64,000 nucleotides of DNA from the NCBI GenBank assembly GCA_013399855.1, contig VXAY01004336.1:988076-1052075 (forward strand), read 5' to 3'. The position numbers were made by a program, and so were the translations under genes. Shown one piece after another: positions 47,538 to 60,033 of this stretch. Numbering within the stretch: the stretch's first letter is position 1; every line of letters starts with the position of its first letter. The stretch comes from Oxyruncus cristatus. Lineage: Eukaryota > Chordata > Aves > Passeriformes > Cotingidae. The notes under the pieces were generated by a model. The model worked only from the letters and a program-made list of their open reading frames with translations. It did not search any database and was not told the origin of the DNA.

Positions 47538-50500
47538 GTAAGTGCTTATGCAGACATGAATAGTTACACTGATCTTACATTTTTCACTCTTTTAAAAGTC
47601 ATTTGAAGTGATGGTTTATAATCCTAAAGCACAGACTGTTCAGCCTACCTTGCAAGTCCCCAGTTTGCAGTCACATAAAAGAATTCATCTCTACTGACTC
47701 TATTTCTTCCTTCCACTCTAGGTTTTTCCTGCCTAGATTATACAGGCAGGGAACACTTTGGCACAGCCCCTGTATCATATAATGCATTTGCATTATAGGC
47801 CAACATACCACATTGTATTAACATCTCTCATTCAGTAACGTTATATATAAAACCAGTACCCAGATCTTAAAAACAATTATAACCATAGACCCTAAATAGA
47901 CTCAAGAGCCAAATATTCACCAACTCGTGAAAATGTGCATACCACTGCAAATCTGGATATTCACAGTTCTCTCTAGTTAAACAGCACTAATAACCCATAC
48001 AAGTTCTGTTACGCATTGCATTACTTTGCTACAGAATGTGTTTCTACAGACTTCCTCATCAGGGAGAACAACCACCTTTGGCCTAGACTACCAAATTTCA
48101 AAATGCTAAGATAGTTTAAAAGAAAGACAAGAATTTAGTATCTTTCTTTGCCATTAATTGGGATTTTTGTAGTACACACATTCAGGAAGGTATGAGTGAC
48201 ATAGTAAAATCGTTCTACAATACCCAACAGATATGTCACCAAATGAATAGATGGCCACAGAATCATAATGAGTATACATAAAACATTGTTTCAATTAATA
48301 ACCCCATCTATCACAGAAGTATGAGACAACTGCATGACAGGGCACAAAACCAAATAACATGTGTTATGGGATGGACAATTCATGCTTAAAAATGACATAT
48401 TTACAAGACAAGGATCTGGGTTGGAAGCTTCAGGTGTTTCATGGAAAGACTACAGCATGTATTTGTGCCTACAGGTGGCTGAAGCACATCCATGAAAGAC
48501 AATGTGAAATTAAAACAGGAATCTCATTACCAGGATTATGCACACAATAGCATACAAGATTTCTATTTGCTGGTTGCATTCTACATTTAATCTATGAAGT
48601 CACACTTAATATTGCAGGTAATGCATTTAAGAACAATTAAAATTAATCATAACAGGAGATTAGGTGTAAAAAAAATTATTATCCATTTTGCTTTTAATTC
48701 ACCATACCACTGTAACCGTGAGAACAGCAAGAAAGAGATACTGCCACTTCCATTCCCTGCTCTATAAAACACAACTTTCCCCTCAACATTGCAAATGTTT
48801 GACACTCAGATGCCCAAAGCTAGGCATATTTCATCCACTGTCTAAGTTTCTAAATCCACATGGTTAGTTCCCAGGACAAATGCCAGGTGAGCAGAGCCCT
48901 GCAGGAGGGGTGGGCCAGGGCAGACCTTCTCCACCACTGACCCCTGCCTGTGTCCAGTCCTTGAGCACGAGAGCACATACGTCCCTGAACTGGAGCAACA
49001 GCCATCTGCATACAGAGAACATGGTCACATTTTTGACCCTCTTAATTAGTCCTGCTGCATCAGTGTGGGAAAAGTGTCACAACAATAAGTCCTTCCCAAG
49101 TAATGTACACCCTGCTGAGCTCGCAGAGGGAATCTCCACTGAGAGGGCTCATCCTGTGTCTCTACACCACACAGCCCCAAAATCTTCAGATTTAGAGAAT
49201 AAAATGACCTTTGCCCAACAAAATGCAGAAAACAGGCTATTGATTTCTCGTGAACTCTCAAAGTCTTATAATGATCATTTATAGATGGGCTATTGAACAT
49301 CTAGACCATTTAAACAGACAGTCATTTTATCAGTAATAACTGATTCTCTGGTTTCAAAACCAGAGAAAAAGCAAAAACTTTAGGGCACAATGTCACTTTT
49401 CCCATTCTAACGTAAACCTTTATGCACGTATCACTTGCTGCTACCCGACTTAAAAACTGTAAGTACAAATCCTGCAAAATAAACACTGTGGTAATACTTT
49501 AAATCCCTATGACTTTTTCTGGAGTATCTCTTTCATTGCTAACAGGCTACAAAAAAAAAAGCATTAACCTTAAGTATCATCTTTCCCCTTTAGACTTGGT
49601 ATGGGTTTAAGTAATGCAAAATTCACTTATATGCACAGCAGTAAAAAGACATAATATCTTAATAAGGAAAAGCTAGTGTAGCACTGTTTATTATAGGCAC
49701 TCAGTTTACTGCATATATCCATCTCTAGCCAGCAGCCAAATCCAGTGTTTCTGACAACATTACTCTTCAAGGAGTATTTTTACGATAATGAGAGTATTGG
49801 TATGACATTAAAAGTGTTTTCTACACAAACATATATTAGTGTTACACGGTAGAATATATATACTTCATACCTATTTATATAACTATATAAATTAAACACT
49901 TGAGACATTGATTTTCACAATATACTTTTGTGCCCTTACCATATATAAACATACATACAGTATTCCATTTTCGAAAGAACAGTTTCCCTTCCATATAACA
50001 AAGGACTTGGAGATTTAACTACTGGACAATATATCAGAAATGAGAACAGTTCACAGAGGCACAAAGCAAACACGCTGTGCATACATCTCCTAACAAAGAG
50101 TAATTAAAAATTTTTATATCAAGAAACTCACTGACGAAGCTTGAATATAAAATCTCATTGAGAATAATCTGAAGTGTGTTAAATTTCCTGTAGCAATACA
50201 CTGCTTATAGCTAAAATATGCTTATATCAACAAAGATGACAACTTTTTTAGAGTAATGCACACAAACTGTTGCTTCAATTTTTTTTCTTAGTTTGCCCAG
50301 AAGAAAAATGAGGTTGTAACAAAAAGAGAAGCAATAACAAAGTAGTTTATTCCTTGCTATTAAGGTATTGCAAATCTAAATTACACTGTCACCAGTTCTA
50401 GTTTCACAACTGTCACCTCTTCTGGTGATGCTTGCACAGATCATCACAGCTCTTTCTGGATGCAAAGACATCCACACCTACATAGCTGCTGGTGCAACAT

Positions 50501-52680
50501 TTCAGTTCCAGTGGGTGGTGACATTACCTGTATCCACCACCAAAAATACACAAACTTTTACAGCATTGTTCCAGACACGCTTTATGTTACTTAAAAATAA
50601 TAACAGCCCAATACATGGAATAGAATAGATCAGACTCTTGTCTCTTGAAAACACAGTCTGGATATGGTAAATATGTAATTCAGCTGAGGATATTACTTTC
50701 TACGTTTCATTTTTACTAACATTGCTGTTAGTTACTCCTTCATGGGATGCTATTGAAAAGGTCATAAAAATGTAGATACATTACTTAAGGTAAGCCTCTG
50801 CTAAAAAAGGCAGAAGGCATAAATCACCTCAGAACATCTATAAAACACTTTTGGTTGGTAATCTGGAGCAATGAGAGAATATGAGACAGCCCGAGAAAAC
50901 AACATGCCTTTACATCCTGAGTCCTCCCTGTCCAGGCTTAACTGTTACAAAACAAAAATGCCATTTTCCAAGTCTACATAAAAGGAAGCAACTTTGAAAA
51001 ACAACTTTTGGAAAATGGCAAAAAAAATTGCTGTTGACCAAAACAGACACCAAGGTAACTGTTACAGTCAATAGCAAAAATTCAAAGAAACTGGTAGGTA
51101 CCAGCTGTGATTAAACCTCCCAAATACTTTCCTGTTTGAATATACTATCACAAATAATAAAGCTTATGTTGTTGTTGTAGCCACAGCCATATAAAGTTGG
51201 TAACTGAATAAATGTTGACATTTATGGGTATCTACTCAGAAGGTAACACACCACATACTTTAAAAGGGAACAACTTAAATTTGGCTTTGGTTTATACAGT
51301 AGAAATAACCTCTTCAAGGATAAGTGCAGAGGGAAGAGTGAAGACTAACACTGAAATAGCTCCTGTTCCTAACACCTTTCTGATCCTGGCTGAGACAATC
51401 CACTCGTACCTCGGACGCATGGTGGCAGCCAGCCAGCCAGATGACTGGTGACTTAATATACAAGTTCATGTGGGCTCTGGAGTCTGACACAGACAAGGGC
51501 ATTAACTCTGAAGTCTCACCAGTCAGCCTTAATATTCAAAACTCATCAAATGAGGCGTGACTACATTATGAGACATTTTTGAATTCTTTATGCTTGCTTC
51601 CTTTTGTTCTGAACAGCTTTCACTGAAGAATGTGCTCATTAAATATGCATGCTTTTTATAGGAAAAGTTGTGATCGATTGATGTGTAGGTCAAGTATGAA
51701 AAGAACTTAAATGAGTATGATGCTATGATAAATACTGAAATGGTCTCAGAATCACAGTTTAAAAGACTGGCATATATATGTCTTGTTTCATTCTACTGCT
51801 GAAGGCAGTTCTGACAATAAACAAGGCTTTGGGCCAAAATTCAGCCTTTAAGAATAATAAATACGTATAAAATACATGTATGTGCAAGCAAAGGATATAC
51901 TGAAATCTACCAGGCAGAATGGCTTTGGTTTCATTTTGAAAGCCACTTAAAATAAAACCCAGTGGATGAAACAAAGAATCCACCCAAACATGAAGGCTCC
52001 AGCATCTTTGTTGAAAGAACAATAGCATATTACTCCTCATCTCTCTACCTTGTTGCAAGAGAACTATCAAGTTACTGCTGTGATCATATTAAAGAACACT
52101 TTACAGAAGTACACTTTAAATAAATTACTATTTAGACAGATTTATTTTCATATGCCAGTACTCATAAATGTTCTAATTCAACTGCTCTGCAGAAAACATT
52201 CCAATAAAAGAAATATTTCTATTAGCATAACAAAAGGCAACCAGTAAAATCACTCCCATGCACAGGCTCAAAATTTCAAATGAAAGCACTATTCCCATAT
52301 AAATACACTCTATTTTTGAACTGAATCCACTCTAATGATATGTTTTGTAGTCTGATGGCTCTCCCACCGGAGTATACATGATAATAATGAAAGCAAGATC
52401 AAATTAAACAGATGACATGATTAACAGCATTCATTTCATGCATGACTGTTTTACCGGAGAGATAAAGACCTGAAAGTAATTACCACCAAGTAAAACTCCT
52501 TCACTGACCTCTCTGCTCCCGGCTAGCAGTCCTTAAGCACTGATGCTTTGCAACAAAGACCGGTGCCTCTCATCTGTGGGCTCTCCTTTACGCTACAAGC
52601 TGAGCACCTCTCCCCTTGCAAGCACACAGTACCTCTGTATCTATGTCTGTAATGCAGCATAAAGATTACTGGGGAGACCT
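47538..52680. other. Anonymous DNA, no gene recognised
   Basis: AT-rich sequence with no recognisable repeat. A 134-codon plus-strand frame at 48880-49284 begins in a locally GC-rich patch, but its translation has no recognisable domain and its composition is not gene-like. Confidence 0.45.
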
Positions 52681-52965
52681 ATCAAACCGGCAGGCAGCAA
52701 CCCCGGCCGCCAATAAGCGCCAGGCACATGCGGAATCCAGCACATGCTCGCTGAGGCTCGCAGGCTGGCACCGCTGCCGAGCAGGCTGCTCATCTAATTA
52801 TAGCCCTTCGCCGTAGCACGGGGATGCTGAGGCACCGCGCGCTCGGGAACGGGAGCCGGGCAGAGATTACACCTTTCAGCCGAAAGCATCAACATTTGGG
52901 ACTGCCGTTTGTCTGGGCGCGTCATGGTAAAACTCCCGTTTGGGATTATCGCTGCTGTTGTTTTT
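52681..52965. promoter_or_regulatory. CpG-dense patch, possible promoter
   Basis: About 24 CpG dinucleotides fall within roughly 285 bp, while most of the window has one or fewer per 100 bp. The patch includes CCCCGGCCGCCAATAAGCGC with a CCAAT element on the plus strand, GCACCGCGCGCTCGGGAACG, and an ATTATA sequence. It is short for a CpG island. It could be the promoter or first exon of a gene on either strand. Nearby candidate first-exon donors are weak (ATG before GTAAAA at about 52928), so I do not assign a direction. Confidence 0.45.
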
Positions 52966-55900
52966 CCAAATGATTCACGTAGGAGGGGGTTTGTCTCCCA
53001 TCTCTGGAAAGAAAGGATATATTTAGGTGTGCTCTTTGAGTAGCTGACCACTTGAAGTTTGGTAGGTCTATTTCAAGGAGACAGTAAGATGCAGCAGTTT
53101 ATTCTGCCAGGAGGACTTCTTGTTTTGAACGTACCCATCACCAGCATCACACACAGAGTAGATCTGGGGTTGGGTTTTATATACTACTGCACAGACCACA
53201 ATGTAGACTTCAGATCAGCGAGGCACCACACACATGCTTTCAGTGCACAGTAGCCCTACAGAAGTCAACAAGACCTCCTCTGTCCTTTACGTTTATCTGT
53301 GGGCAGATACCCAGATGATCAGAGGGCTTCTATGTGCATTGGCACATAAGGTCCTAATGAAGCTTTCATGAGGCTATGGTACAAATGCTAAGGAAATTTT
53401 TGACATTATGCAAAACAACTTAATTCATCTGGAAAATACTTACAGTGAGCAAAGACTCAGACGTATGGTGAACTAACACAAGTAAGCCCCACGTGCTTAC
53501 TTATGCTTATCTTATATGTAAATCCACAAAACTAAGGAATGTTATGATCCAAGAGAACACTGTGTATTTGAAAGATTCTGAGAGCTTCTACAATATCAGG
53601 TAAATAATCACGGATAAAAGATACAGGCACTTATTGTTTAGTCTGCCTTGACAGTATGTTTCAATTAATCTTCACTCTGATTAGCACAAACAGAAAAACA
53701 CTCTTCTGAAGTTTCCTGTGCTCACGTGGTTCATATAATCACCTAAGCTCTACACTGACCAAAAAGGCTTTCAAACACCAGTGACAAGATGGAAGTATAC
53801 AGCCTGATTATCGAAAGTGCCAGTATCAGCTCTCTCTTGTGAGATACAGTACATTTTTCATGACTGATGTAGCAAAATTATAATGCTACAGCATTATGCA
53901 TATACAAACTACAACACATTTTTAAGATGTTTCAGTAAGTTACACATAAACCATATACATAAACATAAGATCCTGAACACCACTGCAATAATGAGTTCTG
54001 ATGGGCCCACACGGGCATTTTTCCTAATTCTTTACTCTTATTCCCAGCACCATGCAGTAGCAGGCACAGTCTAAGGGCATGATATTAAAGGTTGTCTATA
54101 AATATTCTTATCTATTGTACTTACTTTGGTACAAAAAGTGTATTTTCTACTACATAAAATTTTACTAATGGCACAAGAATTCAATGTGGTAACAGTGCAA
54201 GACCATATTTACTGACAATATGTAAATAGCTATGTCAGAGATTTCTTAATCTGCCAGTGAAAATTGCTCAGAAAGAGTCACTCTGTGCTAGAAGTAGACT
54301 TCACCTCTGTAAGAAAAATATTCTCAAAGCTATATACGACTAGAAATAAAAAAGAAATGCAGGAATGGTGACATTTTGCTCCTTGATTCAATGTTCAGTC
54401 AGCATTAAGTTTTGTGTTGCAATAAACAAAGGAGGCTGTTTTATTAAGTCTTCCTTTTTAGATTACATCATCTAAGGAGCTCATCAATTTTTATAAACTG
54501 TGCTTCTTTAAAAAACTGTGGAATATTCCAATTTTCTCAGCCATACTACTTGAAACCAAGAAACTATGTATTTAATGAAGAAAGGCAAGTGAGGCAGTTA
54601 TATGGGGGTAAAAAACTTAATTTTAAGTGCTCAAGAGGCATACAAAAAAGAGATGCAGAATCATTTGATGATCAGATCCACAATGATGTATTTCTAACAT
54701 TTTGCCAAAGGTATAAACAGGGGAATAAAACCAATAATAGTCTTTAACCTAGTCCTCTGATCCAGCTATTGGGAATGCTCACGTTCGCTAAGCAAAGACA
54801 CACACACACAAACAAAAAACAAAATCAAAGAGACTTAAATCATTCTTTTGATCTGACCTACATTCACAAACCTCCAAGGCACAATATGACAGGTGAAAAA
54901 ATGACCAAGAAAACTTAAACAGGAATGAAACGGGCTTCAGCTACTACAGGACTATCAGTTTTGGCTCCCTCCCACAAAACTCCTAAGCCCACATGTCCCC
55001 TGCCTCAGCCCAGCAGCTCTCCAAGCCCTCACTGCTCCATCCTATTGAGCTCCAGCACCCCTCCACAGCAGCCAGCCTCCTGCCTCCTTCCCACAGAGCT
55101 TTTGGTTCCAAGGGCCTGTACAGCCTATGTCCCCAGCAAGGGCTGCCCTGGCAGCAGACTCTCAACATACCATTGCAGCAGGATGTTTATTCCAGAAGGT
55201 GCTTTCATTTTTAAAATCTCATGGTAGCAGCTGTAGTTGAAGGACCCATCAACAGCTGCCAAGTTAAATTTCAAGAAACACCTACTTGTCTCTGCAACAC
55301 AATATTCACTAAACCTCTGTGCTTAGCTTAGCAGGTCAGTCAGAAGAGTACCAATGTCTGTCTCAATTTTAACACTCATTTTTAACCTTTGCAACGATAT
55401 GCTGGGTAAGGAAGATATGAGGAACTGCACAGCAGGGCTAATGTTTGGAGCCAGCAGTCGTTCACAAGAGCCCACATTTGGCAATGGCAGACAGCTTAAA
55501 CTCCAACTGAGAACAATGCAGAGCTCCATCAGCCTGCCCTGATACCTGTGGTGACAGCACACAAGCATTTGGACCAGCGACAGGATACAGCCATGTATAG
55601 GTGTGCCAGCAAGAGAAGCCAAGAGGTTTCATAAGGACACAGTCACAAGGGACTCCTCAAGTCCCAGAGAGGGAACACAGGTTTCATGAGGACACAATCA
55701 CAAGAGACTCCAGCAAGTCTCTGTTGGAAATGAACAAACTGTGAAAGGTACACAAGTTGGCCAATATTCGGCAGACTTTCATTGAAAGCAAAAGCCTGTC
55801 TCTGGCACAAGTTACCTGCCTGTGCTCAGCTTAACGTTCCTGCTCCTCCACATAGAAACAGAAGGTCTCTACAACGTTTTTAGAAATTACAAGGAAGTCA

Positions 55901-56880
55901 GGCTTTCTCTAGCCCAGTTCCTTGACAGGAGAATTTCAATTAAAATTTTCCAAACCCATATGGTCTGAAGCAGATGCCCATCACAGAGGGGAGGAGAGAG
56001 GAAAACCTATGAGAGTAGGATGAATTCATCATATGACACCAAAACCAGCATCTTACAGTGAAAACTGCCTAGCTAGCACATTAATGAATTTTACACTTCA
56101 TTTAGGCATATCTAAGTGAATTAACAAACAGATCACTATTTTAGGAACAAGAAACTTTTTACTATGTTATGATCACTTGTGTAAGTACTTACATATGCAA
56201 TGATTTTAATACAAGAATATTTCAAAAATTCCTGATGTGTCTCATGTGTCTTGCAAGTAAACAGGTTTCAGTCTGGATACCACTTAACCTATGACTTAAA
56301 AATATACCAAATATTCCTTGCAAACTGCTACCTCAGTTACTTAATTAGATTTTGCAAAGTATAATAAACATATGGAATGAAAATGAGTTGAGCAAAAAGG
56401 CTGGTGAATCAACGTGCTGCATTTCTAAAGGCAATGTAGTGTATATATAGTATAGTGTGTATATTTCCAAGCCGTAGCCTTGAGAGGTTGAATTGAACCA
56501 ATTACTCTAATGAATATTTTACTTGGCTTGATGCATTCATTAGATTTTTAGAAGTAAGCTAAACCATCCGATGGTTATGTTTACATAATAACAACAAAAT
56601 CTTAAGATTTTTGGGTGGTACTTCTGACATTTACCCAAGTTAAAAGATGAGGGGACAATTTTCTCTTCCACAAATTTTTCTATATTTCAATTTTCCTTCC
56701 CAAAGAAATTTATCTAGCATTATTTTCTTTTCCTTTTGAAAACTATCTTTGACTTCAGAACAGCTATTTGCTGGGCTCTTTTCTTTCCTAGGAAGTATTT
56801 GGTGGTGTTTGGGAAGCCTGCCAGTTGTTGTCAAACTCATCACTAGACCCATCATCATTTGTGGAGGAAAATGTGCTTCC
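52966..56880. other. Anonymous DNA with one imperfect tandem repeat
   Basis: No gene is recognised. A short (CA)n lies at about 54799-54810 and the 55-bp duplication at 55625-55725 is listed separately. The proline- and serine-rich frame at 54925-55227 is a GC-rich chance frame. Confidence 0.4.
55625..55725. repeat. Imperfect 55-bp tandem duplication
   Basis: GGTTTCATAAGGACACAGTC at 55625 recurs as GGTTTCATGAGGACACAATC at 55680, followed in both copies by ACAAGRGACTCC and an AAGTC block. The copies differ at several positions, so the event is not very recent. Confidence 0.85.
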
Positions 56881-56909
56881 TATATAAACTAGTGTTTGGT
56901 ATATAAACT
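56881..56909 (+). promoter_or_regulatory. Possible TATA box pair
   Basis: TATATAAA at 56881 and ATATAAA at about 56901 lie 50-75 bp upstream of the ATG at 56956. The second is well placed for a start site near 56930. AT-rich background makes TATA-like sites common, so this counts only together with the exon that follows. Confidence 0.25.
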
Positions 56910-56955
56910 TTTCTCTCGAAGTCACAAATGCCAGGCCTCAAGGTCGGCACTCAGC

Positions 56956-57022
56956 ATGAACAAACCTATTTTCATTTTGTGGAACACAGGAACATTTCTT
57001 GGATTGATCCCAATTTTGATTG
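56956..57022 (+). CDS. Possible first coding exon with signal peptide
   Basis: An ATG at 56956 opens 22 codons, MNKPIFILWNTGTFLGLIPI then LI, and the frame ends in phase 1 at a donor GTAAGC. A short basic start followed by a hydrophobic stretch resembles a signal peptide. Phase-1 splicing directly after a leader exon is typical of immunoglobulin-superfamily receptors and other secreted or type I membrane proteins. TATA-like boxes lie upstream. Against it, an overlapping ATG at 56928 starts a competing frame, and no second exon with an Ig or other domain is visible before the window ends, so a large intron would be required. Confidence 0.27.
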
Positions 57023-59966
57023 GTAAGCAAGCAGTTACCTGTCCATGTGTGGGTAAATGTCAATGCTATCACTCATGTTTTGAAGTTGGACAGCTAACCT
57101 GGAACTTTGGGCTTTTTTTTCAAATATGCTCATTATATCCCTAAACACCCCAGACAGAACTCCTTTGGATGCTTAATAACAGGCAGAGATGTCTCTATTT
57201 GCATGCCAGAGATTTGCTGCAGGATGACACTAAGATTGATTCCTACGGACTATTTTTTATAGCATTCATATTCACTTTTATTTCAGAATCATAAAAATAC
57301 CAAACAAAAAAAGGCCCCGCACCCACATCCCTCACCTCCACAGACCTACACATTGGCAGTATCTTCACTGAAGACCAAACTGACTGAAATGATGGTCCAT
57401 CGCTGCCACCTTGGAAAAGAGCAGTCAAACTGTCAGTGAGGTATGTTTCATCCTACCGCTGAGAGATGTGGCAAAGGAGAATCTGAAGAAAAGCCTGCAA
57501 GAGGTTTATTATGCTGAGCACTCACACTTTGGCCACAAAACCAAACATGGAAGAACACAGTATTAGTCTGCTGGTACCCATAAGAAAACACAAATACTAA
57601 ATGAAAGGTCATTTTAAAGACTTCACATCACCCTGAAACTTGCTTCCCTTCACATACCACCCCAACACATCTCCATACCAATGTCAACCTTCTATTTCTC
57701 CTCAAGTTCCTTCAACTTTTCCTTCAGCGCAATGTTTTCTTCCACCCTTTATACCATGTTTCAGCAAACACCTAAAACTATACAAATGTGCTCTTGTCTT
57801 TCCATCCTACTTATTTTCCCTCCACTTCCTTTCCTCACAGCTACCAGCAGAGATGCAGTATGAGCTGTCCATTTCAGAAGGCAACACACCTGTCAGCACA
57901 ACCAAGATCTTCTCAAGACCAAAACGTGTGCCTCTTAGCTACCACTTCATGGCCTCTGGCTGGCCAGATAGATGGCCACAAAGTTGATGAACCACAGAAA
58001 GGGACCACACTGTTTACAGTAAGCACAGAAATAGCCTTAAATAGCGCAGCCAGGACATGGACCCCATATAATGCATGACTGAATCACATAAAATCAATGA
58101 TCATGACCCTAGAGAGTCAGAGATTGTAAAACATAGAAAAAAAAAAGCCTCTGCTTCCAATCAGTCAAGTGAGAAAGACACATTTACAGACCATAACAAA
58201 CAGGTTTAAAAAGAGAGCGCAATAAAAAAAAAAAAAAGCCGAAACATGACTGACGTAAGATGCTGAAATCCTAACACAAGGTATAATGGTGGCCAAATTC
58301 AACTGCTCAGGAGGACATGGAGAGTTAAAACTACATTGGAACAAACCATAAAAGGGCTTCGTAAGTGAAGACACATATTTCATACTTGCTGTGGTGGAAA
58401 ATAGGGACCCTGAGAGCATCACTTAAGCCAGAAAGTTGACAGACAAGTACAGATTTCCCTCAGTGGAAGAGCAGAAAAAAGAGTTTGCAATATAATAAGT
58501 ATACTTCAAGCACCTCCACATTATTAATCTTCCTCACCACTGCTGGCATTTTCTTCTACTTTATTTAGTATCATATTTATTATGACCACCTTACTGAAAT
58601 GGGTGACAATCTGATGTTGAGTATACCCAACTGATATATCTGTAAGATTGGCCTAGGAAAACTTTAAATACAAGTCTTCCATTAGAGGACAGGTGTAATT
58701 TTTAAAAAATGCTATGCTGCAAAGAGTGCAAAGGCTGAAGGATGAAGTGTAGCATTCCTCCCTTTGAAGGAAAAGCCCTGTCAGACTTACTCACTTCTGT
58801 AATTAAGAATGTTATTTCCAATTCTGAGTAGAAAGTGCAGCTCCAAGGGTTTCTTTGATCTTTCGTGATGAGAATGAAGACCCATCAAGCTCTCTAAACC
58901 CTATTGTGTTTTTATTCTTCAAAGACTGTTTTCCACTCTCTTACGTCTCTCTATGTGAGAAGGTGTTTATGTTGAGCTGCAAGATGCAACTAGAAAGCAA
59001 GTCAAGGTACGATTGTTGGAACAAGAAGTGGTTCTTTGCAGACACTAATGCATAAAGGCACTTGCACAAAACATTTCCCACTGCCAGCCAGCTCTCTGGG
59101 AGCTCAGAGACTGCAAACCTTTGAGACTTCAAGTCTCCAGTCCACACCCATAATTCAGGGTTTCAGATCTTATTACTTTACACCAGAACTGAAGATATTC
59201 AGCACAATGAATCCCAGAAAAAAACTAGCTTTGAATGCAGAAGCTTTGGTTACCACAGAAATCAAGGCTAATGAGTTTGAAGACAGCCTACTAAATGTCA
59301 AGCCCTTTCAGCCAAAAGTAAAATGAATTTAGATTTTAATCTTAGAAAGATTATAATTAAATGACTAGAAACTGTCCATATAAAACCAGCAACTGTGACT
59401 CGCCATACCGGAACCCAGTCTCACGGTCTTCTTACAAGAAACCAGAAGCATTTTGCTGGCACAGATGAAAAGCCTCTCCAGGAAGAGAGACTTAATTATT
59501 TAATAGAGCAAGCCAAAAGCCCTTTTATGAAAGAGCCATCAGGACTCTTATTCCATATAATGCTCCTGAAGAAGAGCATATTTGCATCTCAGGCACCTTG
59601 TAGACCCAGCAAGTTAAATTTTGCACGGCTGATAAGATCCCAGACCCTTCTTCCAAGAACTGCTTGTTGTTTTTGTCAAATCCTCTAACACGAAATGAGC
59701 ACAAAAATCACATAACAAGGGTTACGAAAAATTAGCATAAATGGGGAGAGACGAGTGCTCACTCCTCAAGCCCCAACCACTCCTTGTTTTCCACCCTTTT
59801 CTGAACATTTGAGCAGACAATCCCCTCCCCTCACTGTGCTCCAACTAAGGTGAGGGGGAGAGTGATGATCCTATGAAGACTAGCATGAGAGCTAAGGAGT
59901 GCTATGAAGAAGATGGGACACATGCAGCAGAGGAACTCCGTCACATTGTGGGGACAAATTACTTAC
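57023..59966. other. Anonymous DNA, no gene recognised
   Basis: If the leader exon at 56956 is real this would be intron. An adenine run of about 15 bases lies near 58225. A 29-base minus-strand segment near 58792-58820 has good splice-site matches (TGCACTTTCTACTCAG and GTGAGTAAG) but is too short to judge. Confidence 0.4.
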
Positions 59967-60033
59967 TGATCTGCCTTCTCAAACCTTTCCTGGACAAAGC
60001 AGCAGGCATTTTCTTCATCTTCCTTTCCTAGGC
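59967..60033 (-). CDS. Candidate internal coding exon (minus strand)
   Basis: This is the best splice-site pair I found. On the minus strand the acceptor is GGCATCTTTTTTTGCCCCTAG and the donor is GATCA before GTAAGTAAT. Two frames are closed by early stops (TAG at codon 2, TGA at codon 5). The remaining frame, with two leading bases, reads LGKEDEENACCFVQERFEKA then D and leaves two spare bases. The charged, helix-like composition is plausible for an internal coding exon, but no family is recognised. A 21-base segment with a perfect donor at about 62217-62237 on the same strand could be a further small exon. Confidence 0.35.
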
